From Prorocentrum cordatum (taxonomy: Eukaryota; Sar; Dinophyceae; Prorocentrales; Prorocentraceae): a stretch of 64,000 nt of DNA. The translations under genes were made by a program, and so were the position numbers. The notes under the pieces were generated by a model. The model worked only from the letters and a program-made list of their open reading frames with translations, was not told the origin of the DNA and searched no databases. Below, piece by piece: positions 1-11,050 of the stretch. Where the stretch lies: positions 530,505-594,504 of the forward strand of contig CAUYUJ010009557.1 in NCBI GenBank assembly GCA_963575745.1, written 5' to 3'. Numbering within the stretch: position 1 is the stretch's first letter; every line of letters begins with the position of its first letter.

Positions 1-340
1 GGCCCTCGTCCTTGACAGCAGGGGGGCCCCTTGAGGAGCCCTCCCAAGGCCCTCCAGGAGCTCCAGGAGGGTCCTTTGGGGGACAAGCGCGCCTTATAGG
101 GCCCAAAGGGGAGCTAGCTTTTCGGAGCTCTCATGGCCTCATGAGGCCCTCCAGTTGCCTCCGCGACGGGGTGCGAGGGCACGGGGAAACCCTGGTGGGC
201 CCCAAGAGCGCCCCCGAGTCACGCAATGCGCGCGGGGCAAATCTGGGCCCCCGCGCGGGCCCCTTCCAGCGCCCATGGGATCTGCTCGCGGAAATATTAG
301 ACCAGTCTTGGGGCTCCTCGGGCCCTCCAAGGCTCTGAAT
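1..340. repeat. GC-rich degenerate CCCAAGAGG/CTTGGG-type repeat
   Basis: Loosely repeated words such as CCCTCCAAGG, CCAGGAGG and CCCAAGAG fill this stretch on both strands. It looks like a diverged piece of the repeat family found at 900-1640, 7005-7512, 35720-36200, 39410-39780, 44095-44835 and 58035-58975. All six frames are fairly open only because the DNA is GC-rich. I see no gene. Confidence 0.45.
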
Positions 341-349
341 ACGGCGCCG

Positions 350-640
350 GCGAATGCGGGCGCGCGCGTTTTGCAAAACAGCCCGGATGCAATTTCCCCC
401 GGCTGCCAAACCGCTGCGTTTTCAAAACTCGTATGTTACAACTTTTGAAACAAGGATCGGTTTTGCAAAACACATATATTACAACTTTTGCAAACTGCCA
501 AACCTACGAATTACCAAAACAATATCAACAAAATACTACTATCTCACTGCGTCGTGAACTGCGAAACCTATTTTATACATAAAAATACAAAAATAATGCC
601 AACAAAAAGCCCCAAACATATAAATAAATTAAGGGCGTCT
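350..640. other. AT-richer island with TTTTGCAAAAC motifs, no gene
   Basis: The palindrome-like word TTTTGCAAAAC occurs near 367 and 462. A short motif TAT-TTACAACTTTTG is repeated near 432 and 476, so a short direct duplication is visible. Composition changes sharply from the GC-rich flanks. No open frame with protein-like content was found. Confidence 0.5.
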
Positions 641-899
641 CCGGGCACGGCTGGTTGCGCTCGGCGCGCGCGCGCTCCTCTTCGTTGACGGCCCTCATCC
701 GGGCGCCGGTCGCGCCCGGCCCCTGCCAAATGATCACGGGGCCCTTCAAGACAACCGTGCCTACCGCCGCCCACAAGTACAACGCTCACTCATCCGCGCT
801 ACGCCGCCCCCCCACCCACCCCGCTCGTCGCCCCTCCCCCCCCCCCCGAGACGGCCTGAGAGGAGCCGCAAAATCACTTCTAGATCCGCGCAACACTAA

Positions 900-1640
900 C
901 TCAAAACAAAGCCAACGGGCCTCGTCCTCCGGGGGCCCTGTAGGACCCCTCTCGGGGCCTTCCCCAAGCCCCGCAAGAATTCCAAAGAAGCCCCTGGACG
1001 GCTCAAGATGCCCCCAAAAGGGCCCGAAAAGGACCCAAGATTGCGCCCAGTGGCCCGCAAAAAGAGGCACACTCGTGCACGTACTTTGCGCCTCTTTGAG
1101 AGGCCCTCTTGGAGCACTCTTGGAGCTCTCTTGGAATCTTCCTGGGCCTCTTGGGCCCTTCTTCTTGGGGACCCGCCGAAGCCCCCCCGAAGTCCCGAAT
1201 GAGCCCCCAGAGAGTTCAACGAGGCTTCAAGAGCAAGGAGCGGCCCAAGAGGGCCCAAGGAGGAGAACCCCCCCAGTGGCACCCAAGAGGGCCCTCTAGG
1301 TGCCACTGTCGGGAACCCTTATTTGTACACTCTTGGGCCCTTCTTGGGACCTTCTGGGACGCCTCCCGGGCCCCCCGCGACGCGCCCCCGAAGTCCCGGA
1401 CAAGCCCCGAGAAGGCGCAAACGCAGCCAAGGTCTCTGAACCCAGAGGGGGCGCCGATACATTTTGACCCGAAGGGGCCCTTTGGAACCCTCTCGGGCCG
1501 TCTGGGGGCCCGAATGTCTGGAGGGCTTCGGGAAGGCCCCCGAGAGGAGAGGGCCCCGGGAGGATGGATCCCTTTGGCGGGTGGCCTCTCGAGATTCCCT
1601 TCTGGCCCTTCTGGAGCCCTTTGGCAGGGGCTCCCGCGAG
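900..1640. repeat. CCCAAGAGG-family degenerate tandem repeat
   Basis: Degenerate units of roughly 10-12 bp (CCCAAGAGGG, CCTCTTGGG, GGAGCACTCTTGG) run through this segment in both orientations. Long open frames here, of up to about 235 codons, are made of Pro, Arg, Gly, Ser and Lys and are read equally well in several frames. I treat them as by-products of the repeat. Confidence 0.5.
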
Positions 1641-3500
1641 GAGTGCCGGCGTCGACGCGCTTCCCGGGGCCAACCTGGGCCTGGCCCTGCAAACCAATCG
1701 GCGGCGGCGCAACGTCCGTATACAAACAAATCTGCATTGGAGCGGCATGCCAAATAGCTCTCGGCTCGCGAAAGAGAAGTGGCACGCCCCTCCAATGCGA
1801 GAGACACACCAACTAATGTATACAACAATTGTGCGCATAACACATATATTTGTCTGCGCAAATTGTTGGCAATTCCCGCGTATTCATGAAAACTATGTGT
1901 TTGGTCTCTTTCCGCAATCGAATAGTTTTGCAAGAAGGCCTCCTGTCTGGGCCAACGGACGACACAACTCTCGGCCTAGCGCAGCGCACGCTCGTCTTAA
2001 ACATGTGCGGCGAATTCTAAGACGGATGCCGGGCCGTTTCAAGATGGAGCTATCACCTCAGCGCCACTCACAATCGCTCTAAAATCTTCCAACAGCTTCA
2101 CGGATGGAGGTCGGCTCCTTTTCAAACATTTGGTCTCGCCTTAGCGCCGCACATTCGTTTAACAATCGTGAACCAGAGTCGAGAATTCGTGGGGTTGAAA
2201 ACCCAGGAGCGGTTCTCTGGCACGATCTAAATCCACGACGCAACAATCATGTGGAATCGCGGTGTTGACATCCCCGGAGCTGCGTTCTGGTACGATTCAG
2301 TACTGTCAAGACGCAGCTGTCACGCTTATTCGCGGCGTTGCAATCCTAGGAAGCGTGTTTGGGCACAGCCTAAAATTCTCGAGCAATCATTTGACACTGA
2401 GAGGGGGCCAGCGTCCGTTCACGATCCAAATGCAAGACTGTGTTTGTACTGCCGGTTCCTGGCACTGGCATTGGAAATTGGGACTAGGAGACCCTACAAC
2501 CTGCACTGATCAGACATTCTCGCAAGGACCTTTGAAGGAATCCATCATGGAGATTTCAACGACGTTGGCGCGTAGAGGATGTTCCATTGGTCCTCCTCCT
2601 CCTCGTTTTCCTCCACCTCCTCCGCCTCTTCCCTTCCGGCGACGACGACGACCCCACCCGCCTGGCATGAGCGACAAAAACTCCGCGCCCTCGCCCTGGG
2701 CTCGCCGCTCAATCAGCAGTTTCGCCTCCTGGCGGCGGGAAGGGGAGAAGCAAATCAACCTCGCGGGGGGGAAAGCCTCCCGAACAACGGGGGGGGAAAC
2801 AAAGAGCAGTGACGTGGCAAGGGCGTGTGGGGGGGAACAAACAAAAAGAACAAACATGACATTGTATTGTGAACTACAGTCGGACATTGAAGCATCTCAA
2901 ACAGGTCAACGTCTGGAGATTGCCCGCACTCTGGAAGGTTAGAACAGGCGGGAGGCGGAGGAGACACATAAGGGGGACAGGGGAAGGGGAAAAAAACGGG
3001 GAAAACCAGGAGCGTAGGCGGACTGTGGTGATGTGGGAGAGTAGGAGGATTTGGGGGCAGAGAAGATGCTATGGACTCTCATAGGCGCTCCAGTCTGCGT
3101 AGCCAGCAGTGATTTCAGGTTGTGGTTCGCAAGAAAAACAAGCGGAACGTGCGTTTAAACAAATTGTTCCTCTGCTCGGGCGAATCGCGGGGGGTGCGCC
3201 CGCCAACTGGAACACACAAGACGGCGGCGCCGGTGATTAGCGTCGACAGCCGGCCGACAGGAGGAGCGCGACAGGCGCGACGCAAATGGCGCCGCTCCAG
3301 CGGAGGGGGACAATAGCGCCACCGCTATAGCGGGGCGCCTCGGCCAATATGGCTACAGACACAAAAACAAATGTGGGGGAAAGAGCCGCCTCAGCTGGCG
3401 GGCGGTGCGAGAATGGCAACAAAAAACAGGCAAGAGGAGGGGGGAGCGGCAGAGGCAGGCGGAAAGGGCTCCTCCTGTTCTTTTTGTCCCCTTCCCCCTA
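1641..3500. other. No recognisable gene
   Basis: Mixed-composition DNA without a convincing frame. Short polypyrimidine/CTC blocks lie near 2590-2650, and G-rich runs lie at 2760-2990. I see no conserved protein motif, RNA gene or clear repeat pair. Confidence 0.5.
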
Positions 3501-3504
3501 TCAC

Positions 3505-3945
3505 TACAATGTCCTACGACGACGACGACGCTGACGCTAAAAACGACGGCGACGACGACGGCGTCGGAAGCGGCGACGGCGACGAAGACGGCGGACGACG
3601 ACGCACTGCGGATGCTCCATGCAAAGGGAGGCGCGGGTGTGCTGCGCATGCCCGCCGTAGTCCCCGACGACGACGACGACGACGAAGACGACGGACGAAT
3701 GACGACGCATTGCGGATGCCCTAGAGAAGGGGTGCTGCGCTGCGAGTCCCGCTGCAGTCGTCGACAACGACGACGACGACAACGACGACGACGACGACGA
3801 CGGCCACGGCCACGGCCACGGCGACGGTGGACGACGACGCACTGCGGATGCTCCATGGGAGGGGGGGCAGGATGCTGCGTAGGCGGCACGCTTTAGTCGA
3901 CGACGACGACGACGAAGACGACGATGACGACGGCACGTCAGTGTT
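3505..3945. repeat. (GAC)n microsatellite with three larger repeat units
   Basis: GAC/ACG triplets are interrupted by a longer recurring segment that begins ACGACGCA-TGCGGATG. It appears near 3599, 3703 and 3834, followed each time by a G-rich block and another GAC run. The higher-order unit is therefore about 105-130 bp and present three times. The Asp/Arg/Ser-rich open frames across it are low-complexity by-products. Confidence 0.75.
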
Positions 3946-5232
3946 CATCGTGGGAGGGTGGGTGGACCACTTTGCATCGGATGTATACGATCCGTGCAAC
4001 AACTGCTATACAAGGAGGCTGCCGTGCAGGACTGTGCACGATCTCGCGACGACCCCCTGGCGCGTGTGATTAAAACTGTCTCGCGCCCCGCGGGGTCTAT
4101 TCGTGAGCTCCGGGGGGGGGGAAGTCATATCCTAATCACAAACTGACATTCGGGGGAGGAGGACAAACGTACATTACGGGAAGGAGGAGGAGGATGCAGA
4201 GCAGGGAGAGCAGGAAGAAGTTGGAGGGGGCGCCCCCCTCCCCACCTCCTCCTCCCCTTCCCCCCTCCCGTTCGCTCTCCTGCCAGTGGCGGCGCGCACC
4301 ATGGGGCTGGGGCCCAGCGATCGGCCCGCCAGGAGAGCAGGGGGGAGGCCCCCTGGCGCCGCAGGAAGGCCTCCACGGGCGCGCAGGCGCACCCCCCACG
4401 CCTCTCCAGGAGCGAGCACCTGACGCCCTGTGCTGTTCGCGGGACTGTTCTTCGCGCCGCGCGTGTCCGCCTCTCCTCCTCGCCCTCCGCCGCCAACCCC
4501 CCCCCCAGTTCGTGCCGTGCCTTGGAGTGCTCCTGCCGCGCTGCGGCGCAAAACGCTCTTTCGCGGAGGCCTTCGGAAGTCCACTCAGACTTCTGGGGTC
4601 CCAGGCGGGACCCTCCTGACCCAGGACGCGCGAAGCGCGCCAGGGGCGGCGCCGGAGGCGCCGCCAAGGGGTCCATCGCCGACCCACATATGCTGTTTTG
4701 TTGTGTTCTTCCGGTACTGTGCTCAACGGGAAGATCACCCAATCGAAAAGGTCCCGGGGCAAACCCCCGGACAACCCATGCTAATTAATGTCGTTAAGAC
4801 GGCCTGCCCTGGACAACCCTTTGGACCTTTGGACAACCACGCGGCGATCTGGAGGACCCCACTTGGGCAGGCCTCCCAGGGATTTTCTTCCATGAAATCT
4901 GGTACCCGAGCCTGAGGCCGCCAGGACCACGCTTGAAATGCTGTGCGTTCGAGCGCAGCTCCCTCCTCCGTCCTCCTACGCGGCCGCTCCAGTTATGTTG
5001 CATTGGCATCGGTGCGCCATTGGGTGTCGCCTGATAGGGGGGGTACATGAGGGGGGGAGAAATGTGCACTTCTCGGGCCCTCAAGGCCCCCTTGGGGCCC
5101 TAAAGGGCCCCTTCGGGGGCCCTACGGGGCCCATTCTCTCCAGCCCTCTCTGCCCCCCCCCCCCCCATGCATCGCCCCACCCCTCGTGACGCGACGCCCA
5201 ACGCAATAAGCTCGGCCACGTGCAAGATGTTG
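3946..5232. other. No recognisable gene; contains one double-hairpin motif
   Basis: GC-rich DNA with polypurine/polypyrimidine blocks (4175-4275) and CCTTGGGGCCC-type repeat words (5070-5130). The only notable structure is the double hairpin at 4622-4675, listed separately. Open frames of up to about 210 codons are Arg/Pro/Gly-rich and overlap in several frames. Confidence 0.5.
4622..4675 (-). repeat. Double-hairpin element, copy 1
   Basis: Read on the minus strand, two perfect hairpins lie next to each other: GGCGGCGCC-TCC-GGCGCCGCC (9-bp stem, 3-nt loop), then GCGCG-CTT-CGCGC. A near-identical pair, in the same order and spacing, occurs at 56676-56727 on the plus strand. The two copies are therefore inverted relative to each other and 52 kb apart. 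Confidence 0.7.
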
Positions 5233-6430
5233 CTATGCGACGCTTCGTGTCTTCATGTCGCCGCTGAACAACAATTCATTCTGCCCATCTGCGCGCTGCA
5301 TGTCCACCCTTCTCTTCTCCCTCCTGTCCGACACCCCAGGCCCCAGGCTGCCTGGATTGCGCCCGCGAGGCCAGTCAGGCGGATCCCGGTGCCCTTGTCG
5401 TTCTTGCAGACGTTGGCTGTCAGGCCCGTCTGGTCCTGCGTTCGGCGGGCGGGATGTGATATCACTCGCGCGTTCGACTGTGGACCCCTGCTGTCCATCC
5501 TGTCCATCCAGAGGAACAGGAAACTGCATGGGCATGAACTTTCGAAGCTCCGCGTGGATGTCTTGGCTCGGCGCCTCTGGTGCCGCCACTGGCGCGCTCC
5601 GCGGGCCAGGGAAGTGGGGCTCAGTTCCAAGTGCCCTGAGGGGCTCACACCCTTGGGGCGCTGGAGTGCAGACGCTCGGACCAAGACGAGCAGTGGCACT
5701 CCCGCTCTCCGATCAGGGCCTGGCGTCCGAGCAGCTGCTCGCAGATCCTCCTCTTCCCGCCCCACCTCCCAGGCCACAGCCTGCCCCTCACCTCTGAGGT
5801 CAACGGGGGGCATCGCGCTCCGCATCGTCCTCCTCCTGATCGATTTCTACTCGCACTCCTGCTCCTGGTCGTGCTGCCCTGTTACTCCTCCTTGTACTCG
5901 CAGCGTCCTGTGACAGCGCCGTGGGATCCATCATCTGAGTGTCCACCCCATCGAAGGCACATCCGACTCACCCTCATCCAATTCCTTATTCTGCTCATCT
6001 CCTCCCTCCTCCGTCAATACTGTTGCTCCTGCAGTTCGTAGTCCCCACCCTGCTGGCTGCTCACACTGCCTCGACGAATGATACTACTCCTGCCCATGCT
6101 CGTTATGCGAACCATACCTATACATCGGTGTATGCTCTGACTTCTATGTGTTCTCGTATTTCACTACTCCTATTGCTATCCCAACCAGAATCCCTGCGTG
6201 CTCAGATTCATCCTCGTACTCCTCGGTCCACGTAGCTTGTAGCATCATCTTCGCAAATACATCTACTGCATTCACCAGTTGGGAACGCGTTCCAGTCCGA
6301 ATGCCGATGTGTGCCGCAATTGATTCTGATGATATGGAGGACTGGGTGGGACGGGAAGGGGCGGGGCCCGCTGACTCGGTTGACCTGGCTACCTTGACAC
6401 AGTATCCAACTCCTATACCTTGTCTGGCAT
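5233..6430 (-). pseudogene. Possible decayed coding sequence of unknown family
   Basis: On the minus strand a frame around 6430-6150 reads with a protein-like composition (Val, Ile, Met, Tyr and acidic residues rather than the Arg/Pro bias of its neighbours). It includes IAAHIGIRTGTRSQLVNAVD and then FAKMMLQATWTEEYEDE. In-frame stops follow near 6150 and 6090. Another open stretch nearer 5589-5420 reads MAAPEAPSQDIHAELRKF and FPVPLDGQDGQQG. I do not recognise the family. It could be an old retroelement gag or ORF1, or an exon remnant of a host gene. The stops, frame changes and a TA-rich block immediately upstream argue against a working gene. Confidence 0.22.
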
Positions 6431-6505
6431 ATCTATATGTATGTATGTATATATATATATAGATACATACATGTGTACATATCTATATATATATACATGT
6501 ATTCC
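6428..6505. repeat. TA/TATG-rich microsatellite
   Basis: Alternating ATATAT with TATGTATG and ACATGT interruptions. Confidence 0.8.
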
Positions 6506-7004
6506 GACTTCCACCTGCACATATCTGGAAATTCGTATTCGTGTATAGGGTTTCTCCGTGCGGTCTGGGCATAGGTTCAGCCTCATGATATTCCCCGCCC
6601 CTTCTCCACATTCCGAATCACTCCTCTCTTCCTCGCTCGTCAGACGAACCCCTGCTGATGCGAATCCTCCTCGTCCTTCTTCCCGTCCTCGCTCACCACC
6701 CTGTGCATGCCTACGCCTCTCCTCCTCGCGTCCTCCCCTGTCCCAGCCACCCCACGCCTCCTCTTCTGCCTGTCCCTCCTCCTGTCTGCCGTGGCCCCCC
6801 TTCCTCCTCGTCAGGCACCCTCAAGTATCACATTTTCGGCACTGCTCCGTCCCCCTCCGCCCATCGCAGACATGAAACAAAAGCACGGCGGCGGAAGCAA
6901 CCACTCGTACAAATGGCTGAACCAGCCCCAGCACTAAAGTGGCAGCACCCAAGTCAGAACTCCGCCGACGCTGACGGCGGCTTGTCTGTTAGAGTCTTCG
7001 TCTG
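6506..7004. other. No recognisable gene
   Basis: Pyrimidine-rich DNA (CCTCCTC and TCCTCGTC words) without protein-like frames. Its right edge grades into the dispersed repeat that starts near 7005. Confidence 0.45.
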
Positions 7005-7512
7005 CGTCAGTCGTCGTCTCCGTCGTCCCCGTTGCCTGCACCCTCCTCCTCACGCTTGCCAGCGAACAAACATTTAGCAATGTCGTCATCGAGTCGGACG
7101 GATGCCCCTTCCCTTTGATCCCTCCCCGTCGCGGGCCCCTCGGGGTCCTGGGGCCTCAGAAAATACTAAGACAGGCCAAGAGTGCCCCAAGAGACCCCCG
7201 AGATGGTCCAAAAGGGTCTCCAATCGCCAAACGAACGGTCCAAAACGCTGTCACGACCTCCAGACTGCCCAGGAGGCCTCCAGGACGCCCCACGAGAACT
7301 CCCGAGAGGGCCTCAAGAGGTCAAGTTCATCGATTTCCCGCTGCAATTCCACCCCAGAGGCCCCCGAGAGCCGTCCGAAGAGACCCCAAGAAGCATCCCC
7401 GAGGACTCTGGCCAACGTCAGCGTCGTCGTCGTCGTCGCCGCCATTGCTGTGGTCATCGTCGTCGTCGTCTCCCTTCAGAGTCGGCGGCACCGGCCGTAA
7501 GGCTTCGCAATA
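7005..7512 (+). repeat. Dispersed repeat R1, copy A
   Basis: This segment aligns in order with 58035-58975. Shared landmarks are CGTCGTCTCCGTCGTC, then CCCCTTCCCTTTGATCCC, then GGGGCCTCAGAAA-TAC-AAGACAGGCCAAGAGTG, then CCTCCAGACTGCCCAGGAGG, then GAGGACTCTGGCC-ACGTCA, then GTCGGCGGCACCGGCCGTAA at the right edge. Between landmarks lie CCCAAGAGG units and a short GTC/CGT microsatellite. The consistent right edge after ACCGGCCGTAA suggests a true element end rather than random satellite drift. No protein domain was recognised. Copy A lacks a roughly 380-bp internal section present in the 58-kb copy. Confidence 0.8.
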
Positions 7513-7649
7513 TAATGAACTGTTCAACTAGTTTACGCGTGTATCCATCTGGATCGTGCCCGACAACACAAACTGAAACGATAGGACGTGACATATTGAA
7601 TGACAGTCGAACCAGGAGCATACCTGGCCGGATGCCGGATTCCCCCTCC

Positions 7650-8300
7650 CCTCCAAAAAAATTCGAGGATCTTCGAGGCGGCATGTCGATTGAGAAGGCT
7701 GTGAGACCCTCTTCCTCGAGGCCCGAGGATCCATTTCTTTCTGGGCGCCGAGGCGCTGTCGGCCCTCTCTGGGCATCCGCGCGGACCTCCGCAGGACCTC
7801 CAGAGGGGTCTGATTGGCGGCAATCGGTTGCAGTCCCTGGGAGATCTTGCAGGATCGAGCTTCGAGGCGTCTGAGCGGTTCGGGCAGTCTCTGGGCTCCA
7901 TGCTCAGTCCTCGCAGTTCGATCCTCCAATCTCGATCGAGGAGGATGGTTACGATACTCGAACCTCGACGCTCGATCCTGATACCTCGGTCTGGACTCAT
8001 CCGAAATATTCGACCCTTGTAACACAATTCTCGCACCTCGTGGATCGAGGCCAGAACTTCTACGTATCTACCGCATGAGGACACCTTACCCAGGACCCAT
8101 GGGGCGGTATGTATGGGTTTTGTTGGTCCCCAGGGGGCCCGATATCAATTTCTGCCGCCTCCCGCGGTCCTGGAAAATCGTATCCCGGTCGGTGGATATG
8201 CAGAACTCCTGGCCTCGTCGCATCGACCCTCGAACCCAGGAGGATAGACCCTTGAAGATCATCGAGCCTAGATCCTCTAACCTCGAAGGTCCTTGAATGA
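7650..8300. repeat. Degenerate TCGAGGATC-type repeat
   Basis: Short words built on CCTCGA, TCGAGGATC and GATCCTCGA recur irregularly (near 7661, 7715, 7851, 7916, 7961, 8036, 8222 and 8270, and again near 8517 and 8548). Many are locally palindromic. Spacing varies, so this is a diverged array rather than a clean satellite. No gene was found. Confidence 0.5.
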
Positions 8301-8312
8301 TCGGGCCACCAA

Positions 8313-8520
8313 AGTCACGGTAATGATAGGATCTGGGATTCTGACAAACGGCCCTGGATTTAGAAGATACGTTGTTCTGCGTTTACTAAATGACGTTTGA
8401 TTACGCGGCACAGTTTGATAGATCCGTTTCTCGCTTGATTAAATCATCGCGTGTCCAACAATCTGTTTTAAGAATGCGCGATCGTTCATTACCATGACCT
8501 GCGTTAGCAGGTGATTGAAC
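8313..8520 (+). repeat. Dispersed repeat R2, copy A
   Basis: Aligns with 12660-12895 over about 200 bp. Shared blocks include GGTAA-GATA-GAT-TGGGATT, ACAACGGCCC (ACAAACGGCCC here), CTACTAAATGA, GTAAATCATCG, TTGTTTTAAGA and a shared end CCATGACCT-CG. In this copy the end forms a small hairpin, ACCTGC-GTTA-GCAGGT. The second copy lies inside the 3' part of the copia element, so this may be a fragment of another such element. Confidence 0.7.
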
Positions 8521-8997
8521 CTCGAGGATCCGCGGACCAATCGTCATCCTCGAACCTCGAACCTAGAGGGTCCCCGACCGGAGAAAAGGGTCTGGCTCCT
8601 CTGCGCCCTCTGCCATCGAGAAGGGCCCTCTGCGGACAAGTCGGGCATGTCCCCCTACAGGGGGATTGTGGACGAAATGAAGAATACCCAGAACAGATTC
8701 AACAACAGTCCAAAAGTGCTCAATGAATCGTCCCCAGGCCCGACTTAACTCTGCGGCGCGGCACCCGAACGCGCGGGAGGCCTGCAGCTGCCTCAAGGCG
8801 CTGTCGTTGATGACCTGGTTCACCACGTCGCCGGGCACCTCCGCGGGCGGGGGCGGCGGGGGGCTGCAGACTTGCCCGCGCCGCAAGACGAACACTGTTG
8901 ACCTCTGGGCCCGGGACGTCGGTGACGGGGGGGGAGGAGAGGGGGGGCCGGGGAGGGGGGGTAGTGGTAACGATTGGGGTGGGGGCGGGGGGGGGGG
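8521..8997. other. No recognisable gene; G-rich tract at its end
   Basis: Unique DNA followed by G-rich sequence at about 8840-8995 (runs of six or more G). Open frames here are Pro/Gly-rich by-products. Confidence 0.45.
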
Positions 8998-9102
8998 GGC
9001 ACGCGTGCACCGCAGCGCCTGTGCACGGCGCCTTTGCATACCACACCGCCTGCGTACACAACAGCAGCCCCGTGTGCAACACAGCGCGGGTGCACCCCGC
9101 TG
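8998..9102. repeat. 18-bp-period degenerate satellite, site 1
   Basis: Units of about 18 bp built on CGCCTGTGTACACCACAG recur here: CAGCGCCTGTGCACGGCG, CCTTTGCATACCACACCG, CCTGCGTACACAACAGCA. The same family occurs at 34560-34860 and 36480-36565. Because the unit is a multiple of three, one frame is a Val/Tyr/Ala-rich six-residue repeat. Confidence 0.65.
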
Positions 9103-9265
9103 AGATCGATCATGAGGTCGATATTGAGATCGACAGGTGTCCCGTCCCGTGGTGGCCCCGTGGTGTCCCGTATAGATAGATCGATAGTGAGATCGATAGT
9201 GGGATCGACAAGTGTCCCGTGGTGTCCCATGGTGTCACGTTGAGTGAGATCGATCGAGAGATCGA
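9103..9265. repeat. GATCGAT-rich tandem repeat
   Basis: Two diverged copies of a segment containing GAGATCGAT-, then GGTGTCCCGT or AGTGTCCCGT, then GGTGTCCC follow each other, ending in more GATCGA words. A G-rich block is shared between the copies. Confidence 0.55.
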
Positions 9266-9344
9266 TTGAATCAAATGTTGGTTCCCTCCCTCTCCCCCCC
9301 AACCTCCTCATCACCCGGAGGGTGGTCGTATAGATGTATTTTCA

Positions 9345-9545
9345 CCTTCAGAGAGAGGGAAGGAGAAGGAGAGATAGAGGAAAAGAGAGGGATAGAGAAA
9401 GAGAGAGAGAGAGGAACCGAGAGAGAGAGAGAGAGAGAGAAAGCGCAACAACACATTAAATAAAGGGAGAGAGAGAGAGAGAGAGAGGGGGGGGCAGAGA
9501 GAGAGAGGGAAACACAGAGAGAGAGAGAGAGAGGGAGAGAGATCG
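9345..9545. repeat. (GA)n microsatellite
   Basis: About 200 bp of GA/GAGAGG with a few interruptions. Confidence 0.9.
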
Positions 9546-9735
9546 ATAAAGGGAGGGGGAGAAAGATGAGGCGCCCAAGAGACCCCCAAGAGGTCCCCCA
9601 AAACTCCCCCGAGGTGCACCAGATGCTCCACGGGGCCCCCAATACAGCCAACAGGACCCCAGGACGCACCAAAAGGACTCCGAGAAACTCCAAGTAGACA
9701 TCCGAAGAGACTCCACGAGGCATCCAAGGGGCCTC
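9546..9735. repeat. CCCAAGAGG-family fragment
   Basis: Words such as CCCAAGAGACCCCCAAGAGG and CCAAGGGGCC mark another short piece of the CCCAAGAGG family between two microsatellites. Confidence 0.45.
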
Positions 9736-9905
9736 TGGCCTTGCGGCTCGCCCTCCTCCTCCTCCTCCTCCTCCTCCTCCTCCTCCTCCTCCTCCTCCTC
9801 CTCTCCTCCTCATACTCCTCCTCCTCATACGCCTAGTTATCATCCTCCCTCCTCCCCTTTTTCCTCCCCGTCGTCGTCGTCGTCCTCCTCCTCCTCCTCC
9901 AATTC
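9736..9905. repeat. (CTC)n microsatellite
   Basis: CTC triplets dominate, with a shorter CGT run near 9868-9888. Confidence 0.9.
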
Positions 9906-10227
9906 CCCCCCCATCCGATTAGGGTATTACGGCTTCCCCAACTTGTGTTATTCCACCGCGTGCTTCTCCACATACCTGATCAATGCAACTCGCCCGGGCA
10001 TCGTTTCAAGATGGGCCCGTGGGGTTATGCGAAGCGCTTGGGTTAGAAGGAGACACCGAAACAGAGAGAGAGAGAAAGACAACAAAAGCGCGCATGCGGT
10101 CCTGCACTGTGAGGGTGTCGACCGACGTGATGTCCTCCAGCTCCTCGGCCGGTGCCGCAATCGCAAGAGGACGCCAAATACATACACCAGCGCGGGTCCT
10201 GGCACAGGTCGGTCTCGGCCAAAGACC

Positions 10228-10310
10228 AGTGTGTATATATATATATATATACAGGCATACATCCATACACATATGTACATAACTGTATATATACACACAT
10301 ATGTGTACAT
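10228..10310. repeat. TA-rich microsatellite
   Basis: TATATATA followed by CATACA and TACATA words. Confidence 0.8.
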
Positions 10311-10389
10311 GTTTTCTGTACTGAGAATTGGCCGTGCCATCCCCCAGGGACGGCCTGGAATAGCTTTTATCTTTTATCGTTTATCGCGT

Positions 10390-10465
10390 TCGCAACGAAG
10401 CATATTTTTACACACAAAAGCTGGATTAAAGATTCGGCGCCCAGTCGCTACTCGGAAATTTCCCC
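10390..10465 (+). repeat. 75-bp diverged direct repeat, copy 1
   Basis: Shares CA-ATTTTTACA, then ATTCGGCGCCCAG-CG, then CTCGGA with 10745-10825. Spacing of the shared blocks is kept, so this is a local duplication. Confidence 0.65.
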
Positions 10466-10744
10466 AAGTACAAACCACGTGAATGCAAATTCTGAATGCT
10501 ACCAGCGGAGGAAAGGGGGACCGAAACGAGGGAGGAAGCAAAACGAAGGCAAAAAGAAGGCATGGAAGACTTGAGCAAGTACGTCGACGGAGGAAGTCGA
10601 TGCGGCGAACCCACCGAAAATGAGGGACATCACCTATACTTGTTAAAAGCGACCAGGGGCTAAATTACCCCTTCCACCGTTCATTTATCTGTATATATAC
10701 ACACACTCGTAAATATACACTATAGATACGTGCAACTATATCGT

Positions 10745-10825
10745 GTCTGGAGCAAGGCACATTTTTACATGCGCAAATTTGTTGAAATATTCGGCGCCCA
10801 GGCGCCCCTCGGAGACTCCCAGACC
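10745..10825 (+). repeat. 75-bp diverged direct repeat, copy 2
   Basis: Partner of 10390-10465, about 355 bp downstream. The interval between them contains no recognisable gene. Confidence 0.65.
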
Positions 10826-11050
10826 CGAATGGAAAAGAATTGCCCATTGCCGACAAATCTCGGAAATAACATCCTAATTAGGCTTTGAAACTCTTCCGCA
10901 ATACAGATACACGCAACGATTCATCGGCATCGATCATGATCGACGCAGTTGCACGAGAGAGCGGGCGGGGATAGGTAGAGGCAATGGAGGTCCAGTGTCG
11001 GCCCCCGGGAGCGTGACCCGAAAGCCCTGGTGAAGCAGGCTGGTTCGAGA

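Noticed and set aside
655-1816. Overlapping long open frames of up to 235 codons on both strands
   Set aside because: They coexist in several frames, consist of Pro/Arg/Gly/Ser/Lys and follow the CCCAAGAGG repeat. No domain or conserved block was found.
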